Origin: Cryptomeria japonica
Lineage: Eukaryota; Streptophyta; Pinopsida; Cupressales; Cupressaceae
Direction: 5' to 3'
DNA length: 64,000 nucleotides
Assembly: GCF_030272615.1 (NCBI RefSeq)
Contig: NC_081406.1
Coordinates: 166,021,521-166,085,520, forward strand
Position numbers and translations under genes: made by a program. Position 1 is the stretch's first letter. Every line of letters starts with the position of its first letter. The notes below the pieces were generated by a model that saw only the letters and a program-made list of their open reading frames with translations, did not search any database and was not told the DNA's origin. Shown here piece after piece: positions 51,541 through 63,283 of this stretch.

Positions 51541-52689
51541 ACTTCTTTGATTCAGTTTTTTGACATTCAGATTTCAGATTTGGTTTATATTGAGCTAACA
51601 TTTTCAGATCTAGCTAACAAAAGTGGTGCAGCTTGTCTTGAAAGCAAAATCATTTTTTTGAAGGCCCCTATTTCACAAAGTCTTTTGGATCTAAAATTTA
51701 CCTAACTTGTGTGCTTGCAGGAAGGGGTGATCATTTGAAACAAATCCAAACTACTAACGAATCTTTGTTATAGGATCTTAGCAAGGGTTTTTGATCTTTA
51801 TTGTGTGTCTTATTTTCATAGACTACCAAACACTTCAATTGGTGCACTAAAATTGAACCAGTGTCTTTTGTGTCTTGGGCAATAGGCTCTTTTTGTTTCA
51901 TCTTTAGAGGGCCTGTCTCCCCATGTGGTCATTAGGACTACTAGTGAGGAGAGAATGACCCAAGTGGTAGCGAGGAAAACCTACCTCTTTCAAACCACTA
52001 TAAACAACTATATTCATGGTGAAAACTATAGATAATGTGTGCTGATTAGTTCATACCGACACTATGTCTCCCCATAAACCCATTTGATCAAATTTATTTG
52101 ATCAGTTGTAGGGCATAACCCCTACCGGCTGGGAGCCTTCTGTATTTATAGAGCTGAAAGTGCCGCATGTATGGCCACATGAGCGGATGCCCTTACTAGC
52201 ACCTTTTTGTTTTAGAAGCCAAAATCCTTCTAGTTGTTGGGGCAGGAGGTTGGACCTCTGGAGTGGCCCACACACATACGGTTCTTAGTAGAGATACAAA
52301 GTTTGCCATGAGGAGTTTTCATGGGGACTGATGCTTGGATGCCCCGAGAAGTGAGTGCTGAGGGTGAAGCCAGTGGGGTCAAGCATCTAAGTATCCGCTT
52401 TGAATAGCGTAGCCTCATGTGGGAATCAACAACTATTGTCCTAGCCAGCCATAAGAATTGTGCTTGTCTTATTTTGAACAATCAAACATTAAAACATTGT
52501 GTCTTTTGTGTCTTCAAGTGTATGCAAAACATACATCAAACAACACACTTTGCTTTGAGTCATTTTGAGTCTAAACACTTGCAAACATTGAGTCTTCATC
52601 AACATTGTGTCTGGTTGTCATTGAAAATAGTCAAACATTCAGATTTGGTCACAACAAGTCACTTCACTAATTGAAAAAATTGCACACAG

Positions 52690-52980
52690 TTTTCAGAAAT
52701 GCGTCTGTGTTTGACAGAGTCATGTCTATGTCATCTAACCGCATTTGTGAAGGGAAAAAATGCATTTGTGTTCTTTTGAGCAACATTGCATTTATAACAT
52801 CTCAGAAACGCATCTGTGTTTGACAGAGTCGTGTCTGTGTCATATAACCACGTTTGTGAAGGGCAGAAGTGCATCTATGTTCTCTTGAGCAACATTGCAC
52901 TTACAACATCTCAGGAATGTGTCTGTTTCTAACAGAACCATGTCTGTGAAGTATATAGGCATGTCTGTGTTTAGAATTGA
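52690..52980 (+). repeat. Degenerate GCATCTGTGT array, second cluster
   Basis: About eleven copies, partly arranged as a larger unit of about 110 bp (ctgtgtttgacagagtc... at 52709 and 52815). Confidence 0.78.
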
Positions 52981-53521
52981 AAAACTCTTACAATCCAACA
53001 AACAAGAACAGTCAGTTTCAGACTTATTGAGCTTCTTGGTTATCTCTCTGGGTTTCATCTAGCATTCAACCTATCTTTGGGTCTCACAAAGTCCATCATT
53101 GCTTTACATCTTGCATTACATTCACATTTGTCTAAACTTGAGTCAAAAGGTCACTTACTTGTCCTCGTCATACTTTTTCAACACATTACATACAACAACA
53201 TTTTGCTAAGTGGTCCCTCATCAAGGTCTATCACCTTTGGGTCTCATTTGTTCTTACTTAGAGTCAAGGTCAACTTACCTCATCAAGAGAAACTATCATC
53301 TCTTTGGAAGTCACACCTACTCTACTACATACATACTTGGTCTTACACTTTGGACATTGCAAGTAAACCTCAGATTCATTTACATTCCATCCAACTCTGG
53401 GTCTTTCATATCTTTCCATTTTCATCTAGTCTCATACATCTTGGTCAATACCTAGTTCGTGGTTGAAATCCGTTCCCAAAAATATAGGAGATAAGCTAAA
53501 GAGGCTCAAGAGTCCACAAAC

Positions 53522-55102
53522 ATGAGTTCCTATGAGTATGACAATGATATCTTTTTCAATTCTAATCATACTACATTACCTGACATGGATGCTTATAGAA
53601 ACATTCCAAATGTTGAGAACATGGATACTATAAACAACAATGGTACACACAATGACAATGTGGACAATATTTCAGTACATTCAGCAGAAGTGGAAGACAC
53701 CATTATGGATCCCCGTTTCAATCAATTGGTTGAGGAAATAATAAGGAGAGATAGACAATATTTCTTACAAGTGATGGCACAAAGTGGAGCCAAGATCCCT
53801 CATGATTTTGACATGTCTCAAATAATAGAAAATCGACCTTTGCAACAACCTCACCTCAACATGGATCAAAGGAGGCCTAATAGTGGAGGCAATAGAGGAC
53901 CACATCTTGTGCCTGAATCACCATCATCTTTGTTTCAAAAACCAAAGGTCCCATACACACATGGCCAAGCATATGATACTCACCTTCGCAGACCATTATG
54001 GAAGTCTTATGCAAAAAAATATACTCAATCGCATACCAATGCTAAGGATCAACCACCAAAGCTATTGGATATTCAAAGGCATGTTCAAAATTTGGACACA
54101 AGGAAACCCCATGTCAAATTTGGGGGCAACACACTAGAACAAAATCATGACATTCCTATAGAGTATGGTATACATGGACAAAGCAGATATTCCATTCCTC
54201 ACCATGACTCTATACCAAGTGGTCCATATACGCAACATCATTATAGACCTCCTCCATATGAACATGTGTATGATCAATATCATCCATATATGCAACATGC
54301 TTCTCCTCCAATCGATGTCTCAAGCATGGGGTATGGTCCAAGAAGTTGGTCTCCACCTAAGAATAATTTGGAACAACAAATCAAGGACTTACAAAAGAAA
54401 ATGGAGGACATAAATACACCGAAGCCAACTTTCACAATGAGAGACATATGTCCTTATCCATTTGACAAGAGCATTCTAATGCCTCCTTTTCCTACACATT
54501 TCGTGACACCTAAGTTTGATAAGTATAGAGGAAAAGGGGATCCTAAGGCACACATAAGATGGTTTTTCACAGCTTGCATTGAGGTAGCAGCAGAAGAGAC
54601 ATATTTGATGAGATTATTCCCACAGAGCTTAGGTGATCAAGCTATGGAATGGTTCTCCCAACTTCCACCTGGAATTAAGTCATGGGGTGACTTAGCAGAG
54701 GCATTTATTCAACATTTCTCATACAACATAGAGACAGACATATCAGTCACTACTTTGTGCAACACCAAGAAAAGGGATGGAGTGTCTTTTTCATCATTTT
54801 TACAAAGATGGAGGAATCTGGCTAGCAGATGCTCCTATGAAACTCCACAAAAACAAATGGTAGAGATGTTCACCCAAAATGTTAACCAAGACATTGGTTA
54901 TGACTTGAGAAAATCTTGTTTGTCCACCTTCAAGGATGTCATTGAAAAAGCCTTGGCAATAGAGAAAGTCCTAATTGAACAAGGAGTCATAAAAATATTC
55001 AAAGAAAACAAAGAGGACTTTAAAGGAAAAGACAAGCCAAGATTTTGGAATAAAAATAAGAAAACAGTCAATGATGGTGTTGTAGATGCCAATACAGTAT
55101 GA
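53522..55102 (+). CDS. Gag of the inner element, open 5' part (526 aa)
   Basis: Capsid-type protein. Residues 1-300 are hydrophilic and rich in N, H, P and Y. Residues about 315-490 form a Retrotrans_gag domain (FDKYRGKGDPKAHIRWFF, GDQAMEWFSQLPPGIKSW, FIQHFS), followed by a basic tail (KGKDKPRFWNKNKK). The first in-frame stop (TGA 55100-55102) is probably a decay product, because homologous coding continues in the same frame. ATG 53522 is the first in frame and follows the leader. Confidence 0.9.
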   Translation: MSSYEYDNDIFFNSNHTTLPDMDAYRNIPNVENMDTINNNGTHNDNVDNISVHSAEVEDTIMDPRFNQLVEEIIRRDRQYFLQVMAQSGAKIPHDFDMSQIIENRPLQQPHLNMDQRRPNSGGNRGPHLVPESPSSLFQKPKVPYTHGQAYDTHLRRPLWKSYAKKYTQSHTNAKDQPPKLLDIQRHVQNLDTRKPHVKFGGNTLEQNHDIPIEYGIHGQSRYSIPHHDSIPSGPYTQHHYRPPPYEHVYDQYHPYMQHASPPIDVSSMGYGPRSWSPPKNNLEQQIKDLQKKMEDINTPKPTFTMRDICPYPFDKSILMPPFPTHFVTPKFDKYRGKGDPKAHIRWFFTACIEVAAEETYLMRLFPQSLGDQAMEWFSQLPPGIKSWGDLAEAFIQHFSYNIETDISVTTLCNTKKRDGVSFSSFLQRWRNLASRCSYETPQKQMVEMFTQNVNQDIGYDLRKSCLSTFKDVIEKALAIEKVLIEQGVIKIFKENKEDFKGKDKPRFWNKNKKTVNDGVVDANTV

Positions 55103-57163
55103 ACCAAAATCATTTTCTCCAGATCAAGCTCTACAAACAATCAAGTGAATACTCAAACAACTTCAAAATCATGAAGGAAGTACACCCCATTGGTAGAACC
55201 ACTAGAGTCAATTTTCAAGAAGCTAGTGGCAGACAAAATAATAACGATTCCAGATCTGCCTCCATATGAGCCAAAGGTTAAACCAAATTGGTGGAATGAT
55301 GATGAGTATTGTGAATTTCATAAGAGCAAGGGCCATAAAATAGGAAATTGTCATCGGCTGAAGAACATCATACAAGATCTTATTGATAGAGGTGACATTG
55401 AGATTGAAGGACACTCATCCAACCAAGAACATGAAATGTTTAAGGAACCATTCCCAAAGCATGACAAGGGAAAAGCTAAAGCCTCAGATGACCAAACCAA
55501 CTATACCAGAGCATCTTATAGCTATGATTCAACTGTCAATCAAATTTCAATGGATAATTATGTCTCTACCATTATCATCAAGGACAAAACGCCTGAAAAT
55601 TCTACCCAAAGACCCAAGATTGTCCTAAAAGGCATTGGATATTCTTTCGAACCTACCTCTAAATGTAATGTTACAACTCGTCAAGGTAAATTCACTTTGC
55701 AAGGTGCTCCAGCTAAAAACACCACTTCGTCATCAACCAAACATGAGTATGACCTTGTAGAATAGTTGGGGAAGACACCCATGCTCATCTCCATCCTTGA
55801 GCTCTTACACATATCCCCCGCACATAAAGCCATTCTTGACAAAATCTTGAGAGACACTTTTGTCCCCACTGACCTGAATGTGGACCAGTTTCAAGCCATG
55901 GTGGGATACCTTTCCATTCCACACTCACTTACATTCACAGAAGCCGATGATGCCTCCGTAAGTCAACCATATAATGCACCTTTACACACCTTCCTACACA
56001 AAGATCAAATAAAATGAGTCGTGATAGATGGAGGAGCAAGTGTAAACATTTGCACATTGAGCACTATTAAACAACTGGGATATTCAAATAAAGCTATGAA
56101 TTCTACAAACAAAATTACCATCAAGGCATATGATGATGAAGAGCGTTCATCTAAAGGCACAGTCACCTTGCCTCTCAGAATTGGGCCAGTTACAAAGGAT
56201 GTGGTTTGTCAAGTCCTAGACTTGGATCTCACATACAACAATCTCTTGCGACGTCCATGGATTCATGAGATGAGCGCAGTACCATCTACATATCATCAAT
56301 GTATCAAGTTCCCACACAATGGACTTGAAGTGACCGTCAAATCTGACCCAAATCCATTCATATATTGCAACAATCTACGACCTAGATCAGAAATAACAGT
56401 ACCAGTCAATCGAGAAGTTGTTCCATCTTTAGCATATGTGGATCCAGAATCATTGAAAGCTTCTACATCCAAACAAATAGAGATCAAAGAAAAGTTCAAG
56501 ATTAAAGACCTGGGCTATGGTGAGTATATCTCTCATGTTGATCAACTCCCACTATCTCCAAAGCTATTCAATCGACAAGAACAATCTAAAAACAATTTGC
56601 AATACCAAGGAATTGGGTACGAAGAACCTAATATTATGGCTACTAAGTCTAAATACAAATCTCCTCTATTGGTGCAAGCAGCTCTTGATATCAATAGTCC
56701 TAAGAGTGGTTCCAACAAAAAATCTATTGAGTGTATCACTAGCCCTCTTGAGAAATCATATAGCCTTACCATTTCATCCGCTCATTCCATTTCCACTCCA
56801 CTTCCAGAGTTGGATCAACAAGAATTACAAAAGCCCTTACTCATTGGGGATCACAAATCAAGCTTTGAAAAGAAAAATCTAAAAGTCAAAAATAAAGAGA
56901 AGTCCTGTAGTCCAAATCAAAATCAAAAGCTATTGGACTCTGCAAAAATCAAGGTCAAGGATAAAAATCCTATGAAGAAAAAGCAACAAGAGTTGATCTC
57001 CCCTAATATAAAAATAACTGGGGGCAAAAGTTCTACAATTTCAAGTCAAAAAGAACACTTGTTGATCCTAACTCTCCATCATGCTATCCTACTTTCACTT
57101 CTTTTTGCAATCATAAGCCTCCATAACTTATCCACTTTCTCCATACATCCTTTCCCCTTCTAG
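53522..57163 (+). pseudogene. Gag-protease frame of the inner element with four in-frame stops
   Basis: One reading frame of 1,213 codons interrupted by TGA 55100-55102, TGA 55172-55174, TAG 55763-55765 and TGA 56018-56020. After gag comes a zinc knuckle CEFHKSKGHKIGNC (C-x2-H-x4-H-x4-C, about 55310-55352), a linker with PTDLNVDQFQAMVGYL, and the aspartic protease with the intact active-site text IDGGASVNIC just after the last stop. The protease then continues through RPWIHEMSAVPSTYHQCIKF. Residues beyond about 56400 are low-complexity Lys/Ser-rich. Each stop fits a single C-to-T change of an Arg or Gln codon. The protease should process the polyprotein, but this copy cannot make it. Confidence 0.92.
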
Positions 57164-57194
57164 CGATACATCATGGACCTTTAATGGAGCTTCC

Positions 57195-57578
57195 TTGAGG
57201 GACTTTGTTGTCAGGGATGCCCAAACTTCTTTAGGTGACACACATATGGGCCTATGTAGTCCACACATTGGTAATTCTATCTCAGTTCCCTTATCAAGGA
57301 AGACAGTCACTCGCGCTACATATCATTCAGTCAAGGAATGTCACAGTTACAATCACAAGGTAAAGACTCACACATTTGAGGTGGGTGACTTAGTTCTCAA
57401 GGAAAATCCTAAAAATTAGCAAGACAGGGAGAAGAAGGGAAAGTTTGAACCAAATTGGCTTGGTCCTTACATCATTACAACAGCCTATGGATTCGGTGCA
57501 TATCATCTCTCAACTCCAGATGGTGAACCTTTGGGGGATCCTATCAACAACATGCACCTTCGTAGGTTTTACACATAG
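57195..57578 (+). pseudogene. Integrase C-terminal remnant
   Basis: Plus-strand text NHKVKTHTFEVGDLVLKENP, one stop (TAG 57417-57419), then GKFEPNWLGPYIITTAYGFG and NNMHLRRFYT, ending at 57578. This is the SH3-like end of Tat-type integrases (F-x-V-G-D-L-V-L, G-K-x-x-P-N-W-x-G-P-Y). The catalytic D,D-35-E core, RNase H and RT that should precede it are absent. The frame also differs from gag-protease, so a large deletion joins about 57163 to about 57300. Confidence 0.85.
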
Positions 57579-59299
57579 ATCTTCAGAGTATCCTAATTCA
57601 AAAATACAAAAAAATAAAAAAAAATTTAGAAATACAAAAAAATATCAAAAATACAAAAAAAAATTGTAAAAATAAAAAATCGTTACTTGGTGAAAACCTG
57701 GCAAACAAGCGCCTTGTGACACAAAAAAAAATTGAAAAGAAGAAAAACATTTCGTCCAATGGTGAAAACCACTTTGGTGGTGCCCTGGGCAAGTACCATG
57801 GTGAAAACCGGGTCACCGACGCCACACGTAGAGCCATTGCTCCTCCCTCCTTCAAGATTCTCTTTCATCACTTCACTTTACACACACTCACAACCTATCC
57901 ATTCATAAAAAACTTACCCATTTCCATCATGGCTTGTTATTGATCTACTTAAGATTGGTTAGTCATTCATAATAAACATTCCTTTTCACCCCTTTCCATC
58001 CATAATAAATCAGATCCTATCTGTGGCTAAGGCAAATCCTACATCTAGTGATGGGTGTGGAACTGAGAGCATCACATGTTCTGAGGAGTATAGTTTCTTC
58101 CAGTTTTCTTCAGTCTAATCTTGCCCAATCCGCAATAAAGTAGCATTGGCATCACCAGTCTGCAATAAAGTCCCATCTTCTCCACAATAAAGTATTGGTT
58201 GCATGGATTCAGTTAGTTTCAGATGAGTTACAGCAGCAACAATGGACTTCAACAAATCAAATCTTTCAACAGACTCAGACAACATTATGGTTCAGTGCTA
58301 TCTATCCTTTTGTGAAAGTAAACATTGTGACCACAATCAAATAGACTTATACAAGTGACAAGAGACACTAAACTTGAGGACTACAGTGGATGTTGGTGTT
58401 GAGTCTTGGTTTTCTTTTGATTTTATCTTTTGGTGACATGTCTTTTAGCTTTTCCGGGATGTCTCTGACTAGAGATTCTATCTCTAGGATGTCTTTGACT
58501 AGAAAGGAGAGGATGGGGTATCGTCACCTATTTTTCTTTTGTTGTCTATGAATTGTCTCTTAGTAATGCTATGAATTGTCCAAGGATATGAGGACACTGT
58601 GAGTCTAGTGTGAACTGGGGCATTCTTTGTTTGCAACTGTCTTATCTCCATGCAAACGGGTACAATGACTTCTAGGTCAAACATATGCCTAGATTGTCAT
58701 AACCTATTTTGCCATAATAAAGCTCAATGATGATAATGCACAAGAAGCTCTTTCACTTTCATATCTTCTATCTTCCACCCCCCTTTCTTGATTGACTTCC
58801 ATCATCCTTCTTGAGTCCATGTAACCTGCTATCACATGACTGAGTATAATGACACACCGAAAATATTTGCATTTCATGTAGTTGCACCTACATTACCACA
58901 TATTAGCATTTCATACATACATATAGATATCAAAATTGCATCACATCCTGCACACAACATATGTTATCACATTTTACATCCTCATCATATTCATTTACAT
59001 TTCATACATTCACATTTGCACCATGCATAACATTTAAAAACATAAAAGAACAAAAATATTGCATTTCATCATGTACATATTTGCATCCATATCATAAGCA
59101 TCACATAGAAACATACATCATAAGACATATAGAAGCATCACATAGGTACACATGCATATAGCTGCCGCAAAGATGAATCATCTCATATATATATCAAAAT
59201 CATAAGTGTCATGATACAATGATGTCAAAATCATATGGCTACAATCCCTGAAGATGTCATCATACAAAATGGTACAAAAATGATACATAGGGAGCCCTC
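57579..59299 (+). other. Non-coding 3' region of the inner element
   Basis: Begins with A-rich runs, then tggtgaaaac repeated around 57690-57810, then three gcaataaagt or acaataaagt strings (58130-58190), then a CAT/ACA-rich low-complexity tract (58836-59230). The last part is the 3' flank of the antisense PMD gene and matches 63860-64000 of the outer element in inverse orientation. Confidence 0.7.
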
Positions 59300-62133
59300 T
59301 AAGGCTATGATCAAATCCCTCCCTTGGAGTCACCTAGCCTCGACGAAGTCTGAGCCCTGGAAGGACCCGCCCCAGGATCATCTCTCCTACCCCCTCTATC
59401 TAGTGGTGGAGGAGGACCCATAACCCCACTTCTAGATGCCTACCTCCTATCCCTCCCTCCAGTGGTTGTCACTGTCCGCGATGGTCTATGGAAGCTCCTG
59501 GCCCGCTACTCTTGTGGCACAACCCCATAGTATAGGTCTCTCTAGTAGCCTATCTCCTCCCCGGCTCGCAGAACATAAGTATATCCAGCTCCTGTGTCCT
59601 CTGCCGCCTGCCTCCCTGCCCTCAGTGTTGTCTCAGCCTTTCTATAATGTTGGATAGCCTAATCTCTCTCCCACTCCATGTCCCTTAGCTATCTCCTGAG
59701 TCTAGCTATCTCCCTCTCCAGATCCAAGACCTCATCTCCCTATCCCTGGAAGATCTCCCTCAACTCCAATAGCTCATCCTCCTCCTCCCCCCTGTACCTG
59801 TGGCTACTCCTACCCCTGTACCTACTCATTCCCTTATACCTATGGCTGCTCCTGTGGCTGCCTCTGCCCCTGTCCTCGTCCCTGTACCTGCCTGGGACCC
59901 TGTGTTGCTAGCACCTGTAAAGGCAATCCACCTCTGCTTCTCACCACACGAGCCTGTCTCTCCTCTCCACCCTCTCTCCATGGAGCCACTCTCCTCTCTC
60001 CTAACACCCCTCACCTCCTCCGTCAACCTCTACCTCTACCATATCCATCATCATCCTCATCACCCCCACCATCTCCATCTATCTGCTCCCCTAGATCTGT
60101 CAGTCGAGGAAATGGATGCTCAGCCCAATATGTAGTATACTCTGCATTCATCCCTACATCCTCTATCTCTCGCCACATATCCCAAGGTGAGGGCACCATC
60201 TCTACCAGCTGCATCACTGCCTAATCATATGACAATAATGGCCCGAAGTGTGCCTGATCTCTCACTATCCGAGCATACATCTCGGAACCCCGTGGCATCC
60301 ACTAAATCCTGTTGAACTACCTACATACTCTGTCAACCAACTGCCTCTCTAGTATGTAGGGCATTTGCCCAATCAGATACCTACTCCTGAAGGTGTATGA
60401 CAGCTCCACTGCATCATCCTCCCACTCCTCGCACTCTCGGTATGGCCTCCATACCACAGTGTCAATCTCATCGATGACCCTGTGCCAGTGCTCTAATCTC
60501 CCGATCCGCGACTGAGATGTAATCATATCATATAAATTAACAAAACTGTGCCCATGGCCCCTACCTCTGAAATGAATCAATCAGGTCACCGACAGATTCT
60601 CATAAGCCCATACCTGTAATAATGTCACTTTGCAGCCCAATCCTACGGATCCATGGTATACAAACTGATGAAGCTCATAGTACAAATGTGCCAGCATGCA
60701 CGGTCCCCATGCATATTTGGTATGTTGTGTCACTAGTGTCTCCAATGTGCTCCCCCAGCCCACAACCAACCCTCGTGTTGCCCTATCCGGACACAGAAAC
60801 CCATTGATCACTCCTACCAATACTGCTGGTAATGCAAATACATTCTGTGTCATCGTGTCCCATGCCACATGTCCTACCCTCATCTCCAGTCTATGATCCT
60901 AAAACACTTGTCTCAGGGCATCCCTATCTTTGTCTTGATCATAGGGAATCAACTCCCCATCGATCGATATCCTCAGTATCCTATATACATCCTCTAAGGT
61001 GACTGTCATCTCACCCATCAACAAATGGAAAGTGCAAGTCTCTGAGTGCCATCTCTCAGCTAGCACAGTCAGCAACCCCATGTTCACCTGAAACTTAGGT
61101 ACATACAGAATGAATAACAAACCCATAACCTCAATCACTACCCTGTCCTCAAAAGTCAACTCTGGTCGTAAACTCTAAGTCGATGGGAATCTCTCCCGTG
61201 ACTCCAGCATAGGTAAGTACTCCTACAGTCAAGCAAATAAACTATGTCAGTCAAAGTGGCATTCACTGTTCATCACAAAATGCTACTTATTATCGTAGTG
61301 CTTATATTTATCATATGGCGCTCTATCCTAGTGACACTCATTGTTCATCACAAAGTGTTGCTTTTTATCCTAGTGGTACTCATTGTTCATCACAAAGTAC
61401 TACATTTTTTTTGCACTCCCTATTCATCACAAAGTGCTGCTCATATTAGTACTCGCTGTTCATCACAAAGTACTATGTCTTGGTATATCCTAGGGCCTCT
61501 TCTTGAGTGTATCCTCTTGAGTAGTTTCCTAATTGGCAACGTATGTTCTATCACAAAATTGTTAATCCTAGCCCTATCTGCTATTCTAGTCTTCCCTAGA
61601 GGACCTTCTTGAGTGTATCCTCTCAACATCTTATCCAATCGACAGCGTATGTTCATCACAGAAATGTCGATTCAGCCTAGAAGACACAAACGTGCCTTCA
61701 TGACATAAACGCGCTTACATATTGCCCAAACACGCCTGATCTGCATAGACGCACCTGAAATACACAGATGTGCCTATGCTCTACACATATGCACTTGCTC
61801 TGCACAGACGTGCCCACATAGCATAAATGCACCTACACAACGTAGATGCGCTCACATTTGACATAGACTCTATTGCATTCATAGACGCGCCTGACACAAA
61901 CACAGACGCGCCTAGCTAACCTAGATGCACCTAGCACTAGCACAAACGTGCCTCGACATTTTTTGACCTTGTTTGACATATTTTAAAATGCATTAAATAT
62001 GCTACCTAACATGCATTAATGACAACATTTATTGTGACAAAGTACAAGGAGGTTTTGTGGTACTCACCAACTCTCCTGCATCTACTGGCCTCTAAAATCA
62101 GTGAACGCAGTCGAATCTGTGAACTAATGCCAT
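59300..62133 (-). pseudogene. PMD gene of the inner element, antisense to it
   Basis: Exon 1 at 62133-62068 (ATG 62133-62131), intron 62067-61223, exon 2 from 61222. Exon 2 keeps one frame over 1.2 kb. It gives EYLPMLESRERFPS, then the plant mobile domain core (LAERWHSETCTFHLLMGEMT, then LEDVYRILRISIDGEL), YAWGPCMLAHLYYELHQFV and PSPWDMWREIEDVG. An acidic Gly/Asp run, Arg-rich text and a coiled-coil C-terminus follow. Stops in exon 2 lie near 61175, at 60899-60901, 60581-60583, 60317-60319 and 60218-60220. PMD proteins act in silencing and genome stability in Arabidopsis (MAIN, MAIL1). Extra antisense frames between pol and the 3' LTR are known in Tat elements. Confidence 0.85.
61223..62067 (-). 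repeat. Repeat-filled intron of the inner PMD gene
   Basis: GTGAGT donor and CTGTAG acceptor. It holds about 14 degenerate GCGTCTGTG units on the minus strand (61675-61970) and five or six units of a minisatellite with tgttcatcacaaagtgct (61260-61480). Confidence 0.8.
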
Positions 62134-62474
62134 CGCTGTTGACTACTACTGCTCTATTCTCTCTCTGCACTCTGATCTCTTGGATGTGTGGATGATAATG
62201 AGGATGTATTCCCCTCGTGGTGTATTTTATAGACTGCCCTAGCCCTAGCCCTAGCCCTAGTTTCTCTAGTCAGTCTTCATTATCCTGTGACTCTATCACT
62301 CTATCCTATCCGGTCAGTCCATTCTAGCCTTTCTTTCTTATCGAGAGATTTTCTCTGCTCTTTTCAGACATTTTCATCCAATCTCTCGAGGGGGCATATC
62401 ATTCCCATCTTGGGGCAACTTTGTATCAGTTCATATTATCTTCTTTGAAACAACGCGACAAGCTGCATTGTGTC

Positions 62475-62488
62475 AAAGAGGGGCAAAA
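62475..62488 (+). promoter_or_regulatory. Polypurine tract of the inner element
   Basis: AAAGAGGGGCAAAA directly before the TG of the 3' LTR. Confidence 0.9.
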
Positions 62489-63283
62489 TGTAGACACCTA
62501 AAATTGTCCAGTCGAATTAAACAAATATTTTATTTATTTAATTATTTTAACCTAATTCTTCTATTAATTAAATAAATATCTATTTATTTAATTAAATCAT
62601 TTATCCTCTTCTAGCCTTATTTCTCAGTTAAATAAATACATTTATTTATTTAAATTACCCTTTTTCCTAAATTAAATAAATATCTTATTTATTTAATTGA
62701 TCCCTTTTCTTCTATTAATTAAATAAATCTTTATTTATTTAATTAATTCATTAACCTTTTCTACCTATGACACATGTCATTCATCTCTTAATTCCTACAC
62801 TACCCACCCTTTCATTATTTTCTTATTTTCTCTACCTACCCTCTAATCATAGCCAACCATTTATCTTTTACACCTCTCAATCTTATCCCTCCATTTCTTA
62901 TAGTGTCTTCTATATAAGGAGATGCTTCCTTCATTTATCAACCCTATGCATCCTGATCAGTTGACTCCCTGACTACTCTAGCATTTGAACTTTCATATGC
63001 GATCAAGCCTACTTGCAACCACATTTCTGTTCTTTGTTGAGCTCTTCTGCACACATAAAATCTGAGAGCAAATATATCAAGCAAGATCAATGTAGATAGG
63101 AAGAATGGAGATTCAAACCCTATTGGACATGTGATGGTATAATCTTTGTGATTTCATTTGATTTGCATTGTCTTAGGTAATCTTCATATGTTACGGTGGA
63201 TCTTTGTTGTTGTTAGGCTAGGGTTTTGTGGTTGAATTCATTTAGTCTTTCAATATTATTGTTATCTATTTTCACTGTATATA
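62489..63283 (+). repeat. 3' LTR of the inner element
   Basis: 795 bp, about 94-96% like 50354-51149 by eye. Palindrome array at 62515-62755, TATATAAGG at 62911-62919. Confidence 0.93.

Larger units (their letters stand above)
51171..53521 (+). other. 5' leader of the inner element
   Basis: Non-coding except for short chance frames. It contains two arrays of a gcatctgtgtt-type motif (51255-51540 and 52690-52980). Between them lies a segment with a transcript-leader look (agggcataacccctaccggc and so on). Long leaders are usual for Tat/Ogre elements. Confidence 0.7.
50354..63283 (+). mobile_element. Inner Ty3/gypsy element, 12,930 bp, polymerase-less, nested in the outer one
   Basis: LTRs of 796 and 795 bp, target duplication GTACC, primer-binding site after the 5' LTR and polypurine tract before the 3' LTR. 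Order on the plus strand: LTR, 2.4 kb leader with repeats, gag-protease frame (53522-57163), integrase C-terminal remnant (57195-57578), long 3' region, antisense PMD gene (62133 to about 59300), polypurine tract, LTR. The reverse transcriptase, RNase H and integrase core are missing. The outermost G of LTR1 and C of LTR2 are mutated (TA...CA and TG...TA), as expected from C-to-T decay. Features fit the Tat/Ogre branch of gypsy elements. Confidence 0.93.

Noticed and set aside
61244-61612. Hydrophobic 122-codon plus-strand frame that looks like a membrane protein
   Set aside because: It is a translation of the minisatellite in the PMD intron on the wrong strand.
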